From contig NZ_MRYI01000007.1 in the NCBI RefSeq assembly GCF_002260525.1, positions 1-64,000 on the forward strand: 64,000 nt of DNA, given 5' to 3'. Of the stretch, positions 62,610 through 64,000 are shown piece by piece; within the stretch, counting starts at the first letter, position 1, and every line of letters starts with the position of its first letter. The position numbers and the translations under genes were made by a program. Origin of the DNA: Hahella sp. CCB-MM4. GTDB lineage: Bacteria; Pseudomonadota; Gammaproteobacteria; Pseudomonadales; Oleiphilaceae. The notes under the pieces are model-generated. The model ran no database searches and was not told the DNA's origin. It saw only the letters and a list, made by a program, of their open reading frames with translations.

Positions 62610-64000
62610 ACCGGGGCGCAAGTATCCTGAGTACCCTGAGCCAGCGAAATGATGTGGTGCTGGCAATTTTCCTGGTAGGCATCATCTTTATGATGATTCT
62701 GCCCATGCCGACCATGCTGGTGGACATTATGATCGCCATCAATATGGGGGTATCCGTCATCCTGTTGATGTTGGCGCTGTACATCAAATCGCCACTGGAT
62801 TTTTCTGTATTTCCCTCGATGTTGTTGATCACCACCATGTTCCGCCTGGCGTTGTCGATCACCACCACCCGATTGATCCTGTTGCAGGCGGATGCGGGCC
62901 AGATCGTATACACCTTTGGAAATTTTGTGGTTGGTGGCAATCTCGTGGTCGGCGGGGTCATCTTTCTTATCCTCACCATTGTCCAATTTCTGGTGATCAC
63001 CAAAGGATCTGAACGTGTGGCCGAGGTCAGTGCACGTTTTTCCCTGGATTCCATGCCAGGCAAACAGATGAGTATCGACGGCGATATGCGAGCCGGAGTC
63101 ATCGATATGGAAGAGGCCAGGGTGCGACGTGCCAAGGTGGAAAAGGAAAGTCAGTTATACGGTTCCATGGACGGTGCCATGAAATTCGTCAAAGGGGATG
63201 CGATTGCCGGTCTGATTATCACTGCGGTCAATATCCTCGGGGGCATTCTGGTAGGCACCACGCAGAATGACATGAGCGCAGGTGATGCTGCGGCAGTTTA
63301 TTCTGTATTAACCATCGGTGATGGGCTGGTGGCACAGATTCCCGCGTTGTTTATTTCCATCACGGCCGGTTTTATCGTTACTCGGGTATCTACCGACGAA
63401 TCGGAAAACCTTGGTCGCGATATTGGCGGCCAGATAGGCGCTCAACCTAAAGCGCTGTTTATTGGAGGCGCGCTCTTGTTGGGCTTTGCCATGATTCCGG
63501 GCTTTCCCACCATGACGTTTCTGGTTCTGGCCGGGCTGATAGGATCTGTAGGTTTTATCATGAGTCGAAAGGCTTCGCGCCCGGACAACGAAGATGATGA
63601 CATTCCTGCTCTGGCGGCGGCAGGGCAGACAAAAGCTCCCGGCCCAAAGTCAGCGGAGAAGGATGATTTTTCACCCACCGTTCCACTGTTGCTGGATGTG
63701 GCGGCATCATGCCAGGAGGTGTTGAAGCCTTCAGAACTCAATACAGAGCTATACCGCGTGAGACGGGCTTTGTACCTGGACCTGGGCGTTCCCTTTCCGG
63801 GCATACATCTGCGTTTTAATGAGAATATGAAAGACGGCGACTACACCATACTGATGCACGAAGTTCCCGTCGCTCAGGGACGTCTTTCCGCAGACAAAGT
63901 GGTGGTGCTTCAGGATCAGGAGCAGCTGGAAATTCTTGGCATTCCCCATCAAAAAGGTGAGTTGGCGCTGTCAGCCAACCCCTATTGGGTGGAGAAGTCC
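62606..64000 (+). CDS. sctV: T3SS export-gate protein SctV (YscV/LcrD), cut by window end
   Basis: The frame from the ATG at 62606 is open to the end of the window (465 codons of about 700). The FHIPEP/LcrD family is clear: eight predicted membrane helices in the first 330 residues ([41 protein letters not shown]), the cytoplasmic FHIPEP loop ([18 protein letters not shown]) and the start of the cytoplasmic ring domain. It forms the nonameric export ring. The start overlaps the sctY stop (ATGA). Further virA-type genes probably follow outside. Confidence 0.96.
   Translation, partial: MNRGASILSTLSQRNDVVLAIFLVGIIFMMILPMPTMLVDIMIAINMGVSVILLMLALYIKSPLDFSVFPSMLLITTMFRLALSITTTRLILLQADAGQIVYTFGNFVVGGNLVVGGVIFLILTIVQFLVITKGSERVAEVSARFSLDSMPGKQMSIDGDMRAGVIDMEEARVRRAKVEKESQLYGSMDGAMKFVKGDAIAGLIITAVNILGGILVGTTQNDMSAGDAAAVYSVLTIGDGLVAQIPALFISITAGFIVTRVSTDESENLGRDIGGQIGAQPKALFIGGALLLGFAMIPGFPTMTFLVLAGLIGSVGFIMSRKASRPDNEDDDIPALAAAGQTKAPGPKSAEKDDFSPTVPLLLDVAASCQEVLKPSELNTELYRVRRALYLDLGVPFPGIHLRFNENMKDGDYTILMHEVPVAQGRLSADKVVVLQDQEQLEILGIPHQKGELALSANPYWVEKS

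Overview
The window comes from a gammaproteobacterium, most likely a marine or host-associated Oceanospirillales-type bacterium (Hahella/Endozoicomonas-like). This is an inference from the Ysc-type secretion genes, the D-serine module, the secreted GH5 and trypsin-like enzymes, and the many orphan genes; I cannot name the species. The main content is a nearly complete Ysc-family (Yersinia/Pseudomonas/Aeromonas type) type III secretion system (T3SS), surrounded and interrupted by accessory DNA.

Layout: 1-9.5 kb is accessory. It holds the tail of an IS256-family transposase, several orphan genes, four copies of a REP-like palindrome, a D-serine dehydratase with a divergent LysR regulator, and a toxin island. 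That island has a stand-alone deaminase-fold protein with CAE and PCxxC motifs and a Tse2/Tsi2-like toxin-immunity pair. 9.5-21 kb holds a TPR lipoprotein, an AraC regulator divergent from an aldo/keto reductase, a secreted GH5 enzyme, a periplasmic solute-binding protein, a large PI-PLC-like protein with beta repeats and no signal peptide, a trypsin-like protease with two PPC domains, and a Cys-rich exported protein.

21-37 kb is the first T3SS block. It has an LcrR-like protein, a large XRE/P-loop/TPR regulator with a twin operator, an ECF sigma factor, a 1053-residue candidate effector next to its CesT-type chaperone, and the virC-like operon (chaperone, sctC, sctD, yscE, sctF, yscG, sctI, sctJ, sctK, sctL). 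yscH is absent. 37-51 kb is an accessory insertion. It begins with a membrane/SH3-like gene whose 3' end is duplicated 3.4 kb downstream, continues with about a dozen small plus-strand orphans (HNH, DUF695, DUF3592, lipoproteins, some frameshifted) with cassette-like junctions, then a ClpP-like membrane protein, a sterol-desaturase-like/Rieske oxygenase operon with a divergent TetR, and three small exported or membrane proteins.

51.4-64 kb is the second T3SS block. The minus-strand virB-like operon sctN-O-P-Q-R-S-T-U diverges from the plus-strand virA-like operon sctW, sycN-like, a STAS-like ORF, sctX, sctY, sctV, with sctV cut by the window edge. Together the two blocks encode the export gate, ATPase complex, C-ring protein, inner and outer rings, needle, inner rod, needle ruler, gatekeeper and chaperones. 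Translocators (LcrV/YopB/YopD type) and an ExsA-type activator are not in the window; the nearby sigma factor and XRE/TPR regulator are candidate controllers. A recurring oddity is short tandem repeats (14-20 bp units, 3-4 copies) in intergenic regions and 15-27 bp units inside several genes.
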